Source: Bacteroidales bacterium UBA6851 (lineage in GTDB: Bacteria > Bacteroidota > Bacteroidia > Bacteroidales > UBA932). From it: 64,000 nucleotides of DNA. The DNA lies in contig DKDJ01000004.1 of the NCBI GenBank assembly GCA_002451795.1, positions 62,001-126,000 on the forward strand. The letters run 5' to 3'. The first letter of the stretch is position 1. Each line of letters starts with the position of its first letter. The notes under the pieces were generated by a model, which saw nothing but the letters and a program-made list of their open reading frames with translations, made no database searches and had not been told where the DNA came from. Shown piece by piece: positions 14,331-23,505 of the stretch. The position numbers and the translations under genes were made by a program.

Positions 14331-16304
14331 ATGAAGAGACTAATACTGTCAATTGTCGCCATATTCTGCGCACTGTCAACATTCGCACAGACGCAAGTCG
14401 TCAAATGGGTTTCGAGTGTAGAGAAGACTGATGAAAGCACATATAAGGTCACATTCACAGCCAGCATCGCACGCGGTTTTCACACATACTCCATCACAGA
14501 CGAAACATCTCCTACTGAAATCATTGATGTTCAGATAGATGGAGGAGAGCTTGCCGGAAAACTTGAAGAATCAGGCACTCCGGAGATTATTGACGGAGCC
14601 AAGGCCTTTGAAAGGACCATGCAAATCTCCCAGAGCATCAGGCTCACTTCACAAAGCGCCGTCTACAGTGGCACCATATACACCAATGCGTGCAAGACCG
14701 GAGTATGCAAGGCCGAATACTATGATTTCAAGATTGATCTTGAAGATGATAGCCTTCAGGTAGCAGCCACTAACCAAGACATCCAGAAGGAAACTGCACA
14801 GACTATAGTCAGCCGCCCTAAGGAAGACAACGCCCCCGAGCAAGACAAGAGCAATATCTGGGGACTGATCTTGGAGGCCATGCTATGGGGATTTGCCATG
14901 CTCTTGACGCCATGTGTATTCCCTATGGTGCCGATGACTGTTTCGTTCTTCATGAAAGGCTCCGGGTCTCCTTCACAAGGAAGATTCAAAGCCAGCATGT
15001 ACGGGCTATTCATAATCTTGTTATACACGATACCTATATCAGTGATTATCCTCCTTACCCGCATTATAGGAGGGGATGCCGTCACAGCCGACATTTTCAA
15101 CTGGCTTGCCACACATTGGCTTCCAAATATCATATTCTTCCTTGTGTTCATGGTCTTCGCCGCATCATTCTTCGGAGCTTTTGAAATCTCTCTCCCATCC
15201 AAATGGACCAATGCGGCGGACAAGAATAGCGACAAAGGCGGGCTTGGCGGAATTTTCTTCCTTGCCCTCACGCTCGTTCTTGTAAGTTTCAGTTGCACTG
15301 GACCAATTGTCGGCACAGTGCTTATCAAATCCACTCAAGGTGAATTCTGGGCCCCGATGGTGACCATGTTGGCATTCTCAGTTGCATTTGCACTTCCATT
15401 CACGCTACTTGCATTCTTTCCTTCCCTGATAAAGAAAGTAAAGAAGAGCGGTGGGAGTTGGCTCAGCAGTGTAAAAGTAGTATTGGGATTTATAGAGTTA
15501 GCATTGGGATTCAAGTTCCTTAGCACTGCAGACCAGACCTACCATTGGGGAATACTTGACAGAGAAGTTTATCTTGCTATCTGGATAGTGATTTTCTCCC
15601 TGCTCGGATTCTATCTTCTCGGGAAAATACGATTCACACACGATGAGAAGGTAGAGACCATAGGAGTGCCGAGACTCGCGCTATCCATCGCCGTATTCTC
15701 ATTCGTGGTATATCTTATTCCTGGCATGTGGGGAGCGCCGCTGAAAGCACTTTCGGGATACCTGCCTCCTATCACTACCCAGGATTTTGTACTCGGTACC
15801 AGCGGGTCATCAGTTACCTATAGTTCCACATCCGAATCATCAGAGAATCGATACGGGCTCGAGCTTCCCCTTGGGCTCAGCGGTTATTTCACCCTTGATG
15901 AGGGACTTGCGGCAGCACAGAAAGAAGGGAAACCAGTATTTGTGGATGTCACAGGCCATGGGTGCGTCAACTGCCGCGAGATGGAAGCAAGAGTATGGAG
16001 CGATCCAAGAGTTCTCAAGATGCTCCGGGAAGACTTCATTATAGTAGCCCTTTACAACGATGACAAACAGAAACTTGATGAAAGTGACTGGATCACGGAC
16101 CCACAGACTGGGAAAGTATACAAAGATCTCGGAAGGGCCAACTCGTATATAGCAAGAACGCGTTGGGGCGTAAACGCCCAGCCGAATTACATTCTGCTCT
16201 CGCCTTCCGGCGAGCAACTCGTCCCAGTAAGAGGCTACGACCTATCCATAGACGGATTTATGGAATTTCTGCATAGCGGAATTGACGCGATGAAAAAGCA
16301 TTAG
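14331..16304 (+). CDS. dsbD: DsbD-family thiol:disulfide interchange protein
   Basis: 657 residues in three parts. A signal peptide (MKRLILSIVAIFCALSTFA) is followed by an N-terminal immunoglobulin-like domain (about 20-150) with the pair NACKTGVC. A membrane core of about eight helices (about 170-480) has one essential-type Cys in LLTPCVFPMVP and another in SFSCTGPIVG. A C-terminal thioredoxin-like domain has GCVNC (Cys545, Cys548). The family passes reducing power from cytosolic thioredoxin to periplasmic proteins. Domain order and length are those of full DsbD. It has its own promoter, with a short hairpin overlapping its stop codon, and is followed by a Na/Pi transporter with a separate promoter. 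Confidence 0.93.
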   Translation: MKRLILSIVAIFCALSTFAQTQVVKWVSSVEKTDESTYKVTFTASIARGFHTYSITDETSPTEIIDVQIDGGELAGKLEESGTPEIIDGAKAFERTMQISQSIRLTSQSAVYSGTIYTNACKTGVCKAEYYDFKIDLEDDSLQVAATNQDIQKETAQTIVSRPKEDNAPEQDKSNIWGLILEAMLWGFAMLLTPCVFPMVPMTVSFFMKGSGSPSQGRFKASMYGLFIILLYTIPISVIILLTRIIGGDAVTADIFNWLATHWLPNIIFFLVFMVFAASFFGAFEISLPSKWTNAADKNSDKGGLGGIFFLALTLVLVSFSCTGPIVGTVLIKSTQGEFWAPMVTMLAFSVAFALPFTLLAFFPSLIKKVKKSGGSWLSSVKVVLGFIELALGFKFLSTADQTYHWGILDREVYLAIWIVIFSLLGFYLLGKIRFTHDEKVETIGVPRLALSIAVFSFVVYLIPGMWGAPLKALSGYLPPITTQDFVLGTSGSSVTYSSTSESSENRYGLELPLGLSGYFTLDEGLAAAQKEGKPVFVDVTGHGCVNCREMEARVWSDPRVLKMLREDFIIVALYNDDKQKLDESDWITDPQTGKVYKDLGRANSYIARTRWGVNAQPNYILLSPSGEQLVPVRGYDLSIDGFMEFLHSGIDAMKKH

Positions 16305-16319
16305 AGTGAAAATGTTTTT
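16294..16319 (+). terminator. Possible weak terminator at the dsbD stop
   Basis: A 9-bp AT-rich stem (16294-16302 with 16311-16319, one G-U) whose 3' arm ends in five T. It overlaps the dsbD stop codon and the -33 box of the next gene. Confidence 0.4.
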
Positions 16320-16348
16320 GACCGACACACAAATAATTGCTATCTTCG
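16317..16348 (+). promoter_or_regulatory. Promoter of the Na/Pi transporter gene
   Basis: TTTG (16317-16320), 20 bp, TATCTTCG (16341-16348; one mismatch to the -7 consensus). The leader is about 35 nt. Confidence 0.55.
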
Positions 16349-16386
16349 CTAAAATTTTCCGCAATTCGCGATAAAATACATTTTTA

Positions 16387-18072
16387 ATGGGAACAACAGC
16401 CGTTCTTTCTGCCATTTTCACCCTTCTCGCAGGCATAGGAATATTCCTCATCGCCTGTCAGATGATGAGCACCAATCTCGAGTCCGCAAGTTCGGACAAA
16501 CTAAAGCAACTATTTGCAAAGGCATCCAAGAGCAAACTCCTCGGAGTCGGAATCGGCGCATTTGGAACGGCAGCAATACAGAGTTCGGGAGCCACGACAG
16601 TGATGACAATAGGATTCGTCAATGCCGGCATCATCTCACTCTCCCAAGCGGCTACTATCATCTATGGCGCCAATATAGGTACTACCATTACGGCCCAGAT
16701 TGTGGCTCTCGGTATGTTCGGAGGAGCCAACACCCTCTCCACCACCATTATTTTCTCGGCTTTTGCCGGCGTAGGCGCCTTCATGGCGCTTTTTTCAAAT
16801 AAAAGCACGTGGCAGACATGGGGCGGCATCCTATCCGGCTTCGGAATGCTTTTCGTGGGACTATCCCTGATGAGCAACTCCATGTCCGACTTCGCAGCAC
16901 TTGACGGGGTCAAGACTTTCCTCGCATCCATAAGCAACCCCATCATATTGGTGCTCATCGGAGCCATTTTCACGGCCATCATCCAGAGTTCTTCCGTCAT
17001 GACTTCCATCGCTCTCACGATGGTCGTCACCGGTCTTATAAGCCTTAACCAGGGTATCTTCCTCACCATGGGTTCAAACATAGGATCGTGTGTCGTCGCC
17101 ATTATCGCAGGCATGGCAAGCGGCAAGAACGCTAAAAGGACAGCCCTCATACACCTACTCTTCAACTGCTCTGGCGTAGTCATCTTCCTACTCGTAGGAT
17201 GGATTCTCAGTCTTGTGACTTCCGGAAGCCTCAACTATGGAGTGATGTTTGAACGAATGTTCCCAGATGCGCCACAGACGCAGCTCGCGATGTTCCATAC
17301 GTTCTTTAACGTCATCACTGTACTGATCATATTGCCGCTCAACGAGGTTCTTGTATCGCTTGTATGCAAAGCCATTCCTGACTCAAAAGATATGGAGACG
17401 AACGGCGGATTCAGACTCAGATACGTTGATGATAACATGCTCCGTACTCCGCCTCTTGCAGTAGCACAGACCAAGAGAGAGATCATCAGAATGGCAGGGC
17501 TTGCAATCGAGAACTTTGATCGCTCCATCAACATCATCACAACCCTTGACTTCAAGGAGCATGACAATTTTATGAAGACGGAAGAGGAGATCAACTTCAT
17601 CAACCGTGCCCTCGTAGACTTCGTTGTCAAACTATCCAACAAGACAGCCTTGAGCCAGCACGACCACATCTATCTTTCCACCACATTCCGTTCCATCAGG
17701 GATATAGAACGTATCGGAGACTATGCAGAGAATATCGTCGAGTATGCTGAAGACCTGAAAGAAACCGGAAGCAGTTTCAGCAGTGACGCGCTTGGCGAAA
17801 TCTCTCGTCTCAAGAAGATGATTCATGATCTCTATGACAATGCCATTGCCGCTTATACTGACGAAGACATGGGCAAAATGGCGCAGGCCAACGTAATCGA
17901 GGAGCAGATTGATGATTTCACCAAGATGATGGAAGACAACCACGTTGCGAGGATGAATGCAGGTGTATGCACACCTTCCGTCGGAGCTCACTATCTTGAG
18001 TTGTCATCAAACACAGAGCGTATCGCTGACCACCTGATAAACGTAGCCAAGTCGATACGCAGTTTGAAATAG
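16387..18072 (+). CDS. Na+/phosphate cotransporter family protein with PhoU-like C-terminus
   Basis: 561 residues. Two inverted NaPi-II-like repeats are recognised by their QSS signatures: GTAAIQSSGATTVMTIGFVNAG in the first and FTAIIQSSSVMTSIALTMV in the second. There are about nine membrane helices up to residue 330. The last 200 residues are helical and PhoU-like (RSIRDIERIGDYAENIVEYAEDL, NTERIADHLINVAKSI). The family imports inorganic phosphate with sodium or, in some bacteria, exports it. It is convergent with the beta-helix lipoprotein gene, with a 12-bp gap and no visible terminator. Confidence 0.92.
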   Translation: MGTTAVLSAIFTLLAGIGIFLIACQMMSTNLESASSDKLKQLFAKASKSKLLGVGIGAFGTAAIQSSGATTVMTIGFVNAGIISLSQAATIIYGANIGTTITAQIVALGMFGGANTLSTTIIFSAFAGVGAFMALFSNKSTWQTWGGILSGFGMLFVGLSLMSNSMSDFAALDGVKTFLASISNPIILVLIGAIFTAIIQSSSVMTSIALTMVVTGLISLNQGIFLTMGSNIGSCVVAIIAGMASGKNAKRTALIHLLFNCSGVVIFLLVGWILSLVTSGSLNYGVMFERMFPDAPQTQLAMFHTFFNVITVLIILPLNEVLVSLVCKAIPDSKDMETNGGFRLRYVDDNMLRTPPLAVAQTKREIIRMAGLAIENFDRSINIITTLDFKEHDNFMKTEEEINFINRALVDFVVKLSNKTALSQHDHIYLSTTFRSIRDIERIGDYAENIVEYAEDLKETGSSFSSDALGEISRLKKMIHDLYDNAIAAYTDEDMGKMAQANVIEEQIDDFTKMMEDNHVARMNAGVCTPSVGAHYLELSSNTERIADHLINVAKSIRSLK

Positions 18073-18084
18073 TATTAAGTATTG

Positions 18085-19266
18085 TTATCTGGTCCAGCCA
18101 CTGGTCCAATCGTCAGAAGCATCTACTGCACCTCTGCCATCAGTTATACCAATAAACCTGTCAGTGAAGGTGAATACGGCGTTTTCCTTATTGGTTCCAT
18201 CCGCAAGGAACTCCTTTGAGGAATATATCGAATTCTGTCCCTCATCTACTTTCTCATAGAAAGTGGTTTCAAGACTCACATTGCGAAGTACGGATTTTCC
18301 AGATGCAAGCGCGTTCAAAGTCTGCACGGTCTCCCCTCTTATGCCTTCAGCCTTTCCACATACAAGTGCATTTTCCAGAGTAACCTCAGTTCCGGCACGC
18401 AACCTGATTCCTTTCTTGTTGTCAGAAGAATTGTTTCCAATAAGTGTAATATGATTCAGTGTAGGGTGGGCTACTGGAGTAGCGTTGAAATCATCACCGT
18501 TATTGTCACATTCCATTAGGCAGTCACATGTAGGGTCGGTCTGATATGCCACAAGATATTCACCGCGTCCGTTCCATCCTTCTGTCCAGTCAAAGCTATC
18601 ATCCGTGCAATCTACTACCACACAATGATCCACATTGACAGAGCCTCCGAAGAACTCAATACCATCATCAGCGCCCATATAGCACTCCACGAATGAGATT
18701 TCTGTTCCGTTTCCTACACCGTAGAGGGAGATACCGTTAGCCTCATGCTCAGCATCAAGTTTGTATCCGCTATACTCCACCCTGACATACTTCAGCACGC
18801 CAGAGTTGTCATTCTCGACATTTCCTCCATAGACAGCATTGCCTATCTCGGATGTCAAAGACTCTCCTGGCTTAGGTGCTCTGTTGGAATGAGCTCTTCC
18901 GCAGATATGAAGTCCGCCCCACGCGCCAGATTCCTTTTTCTCGGATGTCAGGACAATTGGCTCTGACGCTGTTCCCTCTGCCATCACCTTGGCGCCCTGT
19001 TCAATAAGGATATAATTGATCTCTCCATTGTCCACTGCAACCACAGTAACGCCCGGTTCAATTGTAAGCACTGCTGGAGAGACTACCTGCAAGCTTCCTG
19101 TCAGTCGATACGTCTTACCTTTCTCGAGGGTAAGGCTTTCGGTAATCCTTCCCTTAAGGTCATCTGGATCTCCTGCGGGTTTAACATCTTTCTCTTTCGT
19201 GCACGCCACGAGTCCGGCTGCACAGGCGACAACAGTCATCGCCTTGATCATCTTTTTGTTAAGCAT
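18085..19266 (-). CDS. Surface lipoprotein with right-handed beta-helix, partner of TonB receptor
   Basis: 393 residues from the ATG at 19266. Signal peptide and lipobox AGLVAC precede a short linker. The body is a series of short strands with asparagine and aspartate ladders (LTIEPGVTVVAV, ILIEQGAKVMAEG, LKYVRVEYSG, VDHCVVVDCTDDSFDWTEGWN), typical of parallel beta-helix proteins. No polysaccharide-lyase catalytic set was recognised. It follows the TonB-dependent receptor gene by 11 bp and so probably is its surface partner in place of a SusD. The ligand is unknown. The in-frame codon at 19290 would overlap the receptor stop; the ATG at 19266 avoids this and gives a normal signal peptide. Confidence 0.8.
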   Translation of the reverse strand: MLNKKMIKAMTVVACAAGLVACTKEKDVKPAGDPDDLKGRITESLTLEKGKTYRLTGSLQVVSPAVLTIEPGVTVVAVDNGEINYILIEQGAKVMAEGTASEPIVLTSEKKESGAWGGLHICGRAHSNRAPKPGESLTSEIGNAVYGGNVENDNSGVLKYVRVEYSGYKLDAEHEANGISLYGVGNGTEISFVECYMGADDGIEFFGGSVNVDHCVVVDCTDDSFDWTEGWNGRGEYLVAYQTDPTCDCLMECDNNGDDFNATPVAHPTLNHITLIGNNSSDNKKGIRLRAGTEVTLENALVCGKAEGIRGETVQTLNALASGKSVLRNVSLETTFYEKVDEGQNSIYSSKEFLADGTNKENAVFTFTDRFIGITDGRGAVDASDDWTSGWTR

Positions 19267-19277
19267 AATTATATTGA

Positions 19278-21887
19278 CTATAATGTCCATTTCAATCCTA
19301 TATTTACCGACCGGCCTTGACGCCAGCCTTCAATATCAACCACTTGGTCTACACTCGGAATGCTCTGCACAAACTCAAGCGGAATATCTAGAATATTCTT
19401 CACGGACGCGCTGAGCGTCAAGCCTTTTCGAAAAGTCCAACCAGCCGTAAAGTCAAGGTCATGAATCGGCCTCTGTATCACATCCCCCAGTCCAGACAGT
19501 CCCACTGAATGAATTCTCGGTCCAGTCAGGTTGTATACGAGTGCCATACTGAGAGAACGATCGCGGCTAAATTGGGGAGAGTAAGTCACATCAGCATTTA
19601 CAATGTACGGGGATGCACCCTGGAGCTGTCTTTCCGAGTTGGTATATACTCCGCCTTCAGGAAGAGTCACATCAGTGTACATCACTGAGACGTTGGCATT
19701 GAAGGCGAGCGATTCAGTAATGCTCTTTCTTAATTCCAGTTCGACCCCGGCAGCATATCCGCTATCCGCATTCTGGAATGAGTGCTCCGGAGCACCGCCA
19801 GAATACCGCTGGATCCGCTCAATTGGAGACTTGAGCCACTTAGCATAAAGCGTGGCTGAAATCTTGTCACTATAGTTATCCGGGAAACATTCATACCTAA
19901 AATCCACATTGTAGTTATAGGCATTTTTCAATGCAGCATTTCCTCTAAGCATGGCGCCTCCATAAGTCTCCTGGTATAGGAACGGAGCCATCTCTATGAA
20001 CGACGGTCTAGTGATAGTTCTTGATAGTGACAATCTAAGCCATTGTCTGTCACGCAACTGGTACTTTAAGTTCAAAGCCACAAATGGGTCAACCGAATCA
20101 AGAACTCGGAACGTATCCTCCACATCATCATTGTAGTCCACCCTGCACCTGTCAGCTTCGATTCGAAGTCCCACATTAGCAGAGAACTTCTCCGTAATAA
20201 CAGCATCATATTCAGTGAACACCGCTCCCACAACATTCCACGCATCATACCTGTCCCTTGCATTCTGCTTGCGGATGACTTTAACAAGGGCTTCATTCTC
20301 AAGTATGTCATTCACGTCCATTAGTATTCTTTCTTCAAACGAATCTCTGACCTTGCTCACATCATACAGATACCTTAAGGTTGAGAAGTTCCTATTCTTG
20401 AACCTTGCAGACATCCCAGCCTTGAATACAGAGCCATTATCATAGTGCCTTGAAGCCGTAGAGGAGAATGTATAATCAGATTCGTCAAGATCTCCATAAT
20501 AACGGTATGTCTCAAGATTATTGGTAAAGAATTTGAGTCTTCCATCATCATCTCTCTGGAAAAGCATCTGACGACGATCAGGCTCCTCACCCGAATTCAA
20601 AGAAGTACCGATTCCCCAATCAACAGACCACTTGCCGACTTCATGATAACCCGACAATTGTACGTTAAGCAGGCTATATATATGCCTTAACCGGCTCTCT
20701 CCAAACAAATCACGCTCCTCATAATCCACACCAGTTCTATTCTGGAAAGACTCTGAAGCATTTCTTGCATAGAAAGCACACATCGCTATTCTGTCATTGT
20801 CACGAAGAGTTTGCTCGATATTAAGCATAGCCGCCACATCAAGAGACGAATCATAACTATCGTAGCGGAACCAACTCTTGCGTGTTCCAGAAGCCTCATA
20901 AGTATTGAAAAAGGCATCTCTTACGACATCGGAAGAACTTTTGACAGATACCCCACCGTTAACAGATAGGGTCTGGGCGCCAAGGGAAAAACTGTTCCCC
21001 CCAGAAATAATTCCTTCAATATCCGGAAGTCCGGCAGTCTGCTGCACTGCAAACTTTCCTGGTACCATACGGAACCTTGGACGCAGCAGCGCATTAAGAT
21101 TTGAACCGGCAGCCAATGAAGCAGACAACGAAGGTTCCAAGGCTCCGGCTTTGGTGGAAATGTCCACATGCGCACCTGAATAGTCCGCATAGGAAGACGC
21201 CTCATACACTTTGCTCACCGTCACATTCTTTACGGTACTTGACGGAAACATGTCAAGCGGGGCAAGTTTGTTATCAGGATTAGGCGAGCCGAGTGGCATT
21301 CCATTCAAGGTAGTGATACTGTATCGATCGCCAAGTCCGCGTACCGTAATTCTTCCAGCATCGGACACTGAAATTCCTGTAAGCTTGGTAACACTCTCAA
21401 GGGCATTGGAAATTCCTTTAAGCCCCATTTCCTTGGCTCCGATATTCTCTATTGCAAAAGCACTCGCCATTCGTTCATTGTCAAGTGCCTTTACTGATTC
21501 CGAACTCTTCCTCACAGAGACTGTAGCCTGCTCAAGGAAACTGTCATCAAGCGCAAGACTTATTATATATAAACCATCAAGTGACTTGAGCGTTTGACCC
21601 GCGCAAGCCACTTGACCATCCACAATATCTATACGAACCGCCTTGTATCCGATATAAGAGACTTCATAAGAAGAATTCTCTCCGCCGACAGCAAAATTGC
21701 CATCCATATCGGTTATAGTCCCCACAGGGACATCAGACTTGGAGTCAATCCTGACAAGTCCTGCACCGGCAAGTGCGGAACCGTCAGAAGCATCCACCAC
21801 TTTTCCCCTTATGCCTGGCCCCGCATAGGCCACACCTGCAAAAACACAGCAGGTACACAAGGCACACATTAACCTCATCAATTTCAT
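19278..21887 (-). CDS. TonB-dependent outer-membrane receptor
   Basis: 869 residues from the ATG at 21887. The signal peptide is MKLMRLMCALCTCCVFAGVAYA. A carboxypeptidase-D-like regulatory domain follows (about 25-115; GKVVDASDGSALAGAG...VSYIGYKAVRID). Next is a plug with ISNALESVTKLTGISV and VRGLGDRYSITTLNGMPLGSP, then a 22-strand-type barrel of about 640 residues. It imports a ligand across the outer membrane with TonB energy. It is smaller than a SusC, and no SusD follows; a beta-helix lipoprotein does. The upstream TTG at 21911 lies inside the -7 box and is rejected. The ligand cannot be named. Confidence 0.9.
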   Translation of the reverse strand: MKLMRLMCALCTCCVFAGVAYAGPGIRGKVVDASDGSALAGAGLVRIDSKSDVPVGTITDMDGNFAVGGENSSYEVSYIGYKAVRIDIVDGQVACAGQTLKSLDGLYIISLALDDSFLEQATVSVRKSSESVKALDNERMASAFAIENIGAKEMGLKGISNALESVTKLTGISVSDAGRITVRGLGDRYSITTLNGMPLGSPNPDNKLAPLDMFPSSTVKNVTVSKVYEASSYADYSGAHVDISTKAGALEPSLSASLAAGSNLNALLRPRFRMVPGKFAVQQTAGLPDIEGIISGGNSFSLGAQTLSVNGGVSVKSSSDVVRDAFFNTYEASGTRKSWFRYDSYDSSLDVAAMLNIEQTLRDNDRIAMCAFYARNASESFQNRTGVDYEERDLFGESRLRHIYSLLNVQLSGYHEVGKWSVDWGIGTSLNSGEEPDRRQMLFQRDDDGRLKFFTNNLETYRYYGDLDESDYTFSSTASRHYDNGSVFKAGMSARFKNRNFSTLRYLYDVSKVRDSFEERILMDVNDILENEALVKVIRKQNARDRYDAWNVVGAVFTEYDAVITEKFSANVGLRIEADRCRVDYNDDVEDTFRVLDSVDPFVALNLKYQLRDRQWLRLSLSRTITRPSFIEMAPFLYQETYGGAMLRGNAALKNAYNYNVDFRYECFPDNYSDKISATLYAKWLKSPIERIQRYSGGAPEHSFQNADSGYAAGVELELRKSITESLAFNANVSVMYTDVTLPEGGVYTNSERQLQGASPYIVNADVTYSPQFSRDRSLSMALVYNLTGPRIHSVGLSGLGDVIQRPIHDLDFTAGWTFRKGLTLSASVKNILDIPLEFVQSIPSVDQVVDIEGWRQGRSVNIGLKWTL

Positions 21888-21908
21888 CGATATCCTTTTT
21901 ATCGTGGG

Positions 21909-21916
21909 CAAAGATA
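21909..21916 (-). promoter_or_regulatory. -7 box of the TonB receptor operon
   Basis: TATCTTTG on the minus strand. It lies 44 bp past the trpB2 stop, so the receptor operon has its own start of transcription, though read-through from trpB2 is possible because no terminator is visible between. Confidence 0.65.
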
Positions 21917-21960
21917 TCTAGAAGAAGTTACGGGATTATGACAGATTTGTTAAAAAAAAG

Positions 21961-23340
21961 TTACCGCTGCACCTTAGGGAGCTTAGAAAGACTATCTGCA
22001 ATCTGCTCGTCAGATGGAATCACATCCGACATCTTTCCATCATTAAAACTCTCGTAAGCCTTCAAATCAAAATAGCCTGTACCAGTAAGGCCGAAGACTA
22101 TAGTCTTGGACTCACCTGTCTCTTTACATCGCAATGCCTCATCTATCGCTGCTCGTATGGCATGACTGCTTTCCGGGGCCGGCAATGTACCCTCAACCCG
22201 GGCAAATAGCTCGGCAGCCTCGAATACAGAAGTCTGTTCGACGGCACGGGCTTCCATCAGACCGTCATGATAAAGCTGCGACAAGATTGTGCTCATACCG
22301 TGAAACCTCAAGCCTCCTGCATGATTGGCAGACGGTATAAACTGACTGCCAAGAGTGTACATTTTGGCAAGTGGACATATCATACCAGTATCACAGAAAT
22401 CATAAGCATATTTCCCTCTCGTGAAACTAGGGCATGACGCTGGCTCTACCGCTATTATTCTATATTGAGCCTCACCACGGAGCATTTCTCCCACGAAAGG
22501 ACTTATAAGACCTCCAAGATTAGAGCCGCCGCCGGCACATCCAATTATGATATCAGGCTTGACGCCATACTTGTCAAGAGCAGCTTTTGTCTCAAGGCCA
22601 ATAACAGTTTGGTGCAAAAGCACCTGATTTAGCACAGAGCCAAGCACATACCGATATCCAGGTTGAGAAGTGGCCGCTTCCACTGCCTCAGAAATAGCGC
22701 ATCCGAGACTTCCCGTAGTGCCCGGATACTCCTGAAGAATCTTCCTACCCACAGCCGTCGTATTACTTGGGGACGGCGTAACTTTAGCACCATACGTGCG
22801 CATGACTTCCCGTCTGAAAGGCTTCTGCTCGTATGAACATTTAACCATATACACCTGACAGTCAAGACCGAAATAGGAACAAGCCATACTCATAGCTGTA
22901 CCCCATTGTCCAGCACCAGTCTCAGTGGTAACTCCTTTGAGTCCCTGCTTCTTGGCATAGTATGCCTGGGCAATTGCAGAGTTAAGCTTATGACTTCCAG
23001 AAGTATTGTTTCCCTCGAACTTATAGAAAATCCTGGCAGGAGTGCCCAAAGCCTTTTCCAGGAAATACGCTCTCACAAGAGGTGAAGGGCGATACATCCT
23101 GTAGAAGTCAAGTATTTCCTTCGGTATGTCAAAATATGCCGTATCGTTGTCCAATTCCTGACGGCATAGTTCTTCACAGAAAATGGGCTTAAGATCTTCG
23201 ATGGACAGTGGATTTCCAGTGTCCGGGGCAAGAAGCGGAGAAGGTTTATTCTTCATGTCTGCTCTGACATTATACCATTGCGTGGGAATCTCATTCTCCG
23301 CAAGATAGATTTTGTAAGGAATTGTCTCTTTCATATACAT
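21961..23340 (-). CDS. trpB: Tryptophan synthase beta chain, TrpB2 type
   Basis: 459 residues, the longer TrpB2 class rather than TrpB1 (about 400). The PLP lysine is in GNNTSGSHKLNSA (Lys116 counted from the second Met, 118 from the first). ETGAGQWGTA and GCAGGGSNLGG are the substrate and phosphate loops. The N-terminal RADMKNKPSPLLAP and the end GTGYFD are TrpB2 features. The enzyme joins indole and L-serine to make tryptophan; TrpB2 proteins often work without TrpA, and no trpA lies next to it. The gene is preceded by a leader peptide with three Trp codons and a terminator hairpin (23355-23488), so expression should rise when charged tRNA-Trp is scarce. ATG codons at 23340 and 23334 are both possible starts. 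Confidence 0.93.
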   Translation of the reverse strand: MYMKETIPYKIYLAENEIPTQWYNVRADMKNKPSPLLAPDTGNPLSIEDLKPIFCEELCRQELDNDTAYFDIPKEILDFYRMYRPSPLVRAYFLEKALGTPARIFYKFEGNNTSGSHKLNSAIAQAYYAKKQGLKGVTTETGAGQWGTAMSMACSYFGLDCQVYMVKCSYEQKPFRREVMRTYGAKVTPSPSNTTAVGRKILQEYPGTTGSLGCAISEAVEAATSQPGYRYVLGSVLNQVLLHQTVIGLETKAALDKYGVKPDIIIGCAGGGSNLGGLISPFVGEMLRGEAQYRIIAVEPASCPSFTRGKYAYDFCDTGMICPLAKMYTLGSQFIPSANHAGGLRFHGMSTILSQLYHDGLMEARAVEQTSVFEAAELFARVEGTLPAPESSHAIRAAIDEALRCKETGESKTIVFGLTGTGYFDLKAYESFNDGKMSDVIPSDEQIADSLSKLPKVQR

Positions 23341-23354
23341 GATTATTAATAAAC

Positions 23355-23392
23355 AAAAAAAGGTCCCACCACGAAGCCGCGGCAGGACCTTT
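23355..23392 (-). terminator. Attenuator terminator (segments 3 and 4) of trpB2
   Basis: In the RNA, a 14-bp stem (23379-23392 with 23359-23372, three G-U pairs) with loop GGCUUC is followed by seven U (complement of 23355-23361). It lies 18 bp upstream of the trpB2 start, so it can only act before the coding region. Confidence 0.88.
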
Positions 23393-23458
23393 CCTAATTA
23401 CACATTATGCAAGCATAAAAGTGTCTCACCTACTACGACTCTGAAGTTGTAATAAGTG
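23355..23458 (-). promoter_or_regulatory. Ribosome-dependent trp attenuator
   Basis: Four classical segments are readable in the RNA. Segment 1 is CACUUAUUAC (23449-23458), starting right after the third Trp codon. Segment 2 is GUAGUAGGUG (23427-23436) and pairs with 1 over 10 bp (two G-U). Segment 3 contains CCUGCCGC (23379-23386), which can pair with GUAGUAGG of segment 2 at seven of eight positions. Segment 4 closes the terminator with 3. A small palindrome (23405-23418) lies between 2 and 3 and would bring them together. A ribosome stalled on the Trp codons would cover 1, leaving 2 to capture 3 and prevent termination. Pairings were found by eye, not by energy calculation. Confidence 0.8.
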
Positions 23459-23488
23459 CCACCACCAATATTTGCCTACAAAAAACAT
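23426..23488 (-). CDS. trpL: trp leader peptide with three tandem Trp codons
   Basis: A 20-codon frame, MFFVGKYWWWHLLQLQSRSR, ending in TGA at 23426-23428. Codons 8-10 are TGG TGG TGG (23459-23467). It starts about 12 nt after the predicted start of transcription from a full consensus promoter. Segment 1 of the 1:2 hairpin begins at codon 11 and segment 2 overlaps the last codons and the stop, the arrangement expected for ribosome-controlled attenuation. The peptide itself needs no function. It is far too short for general gene calling, so it would normally go unannotated. Confidence 0.85.
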   Translation of the reverse strand: MFFVGKYWWWHLLQLQSRSR

Positions 23489-23505
23489 ATAACTGCTATT
23501 GCTGC

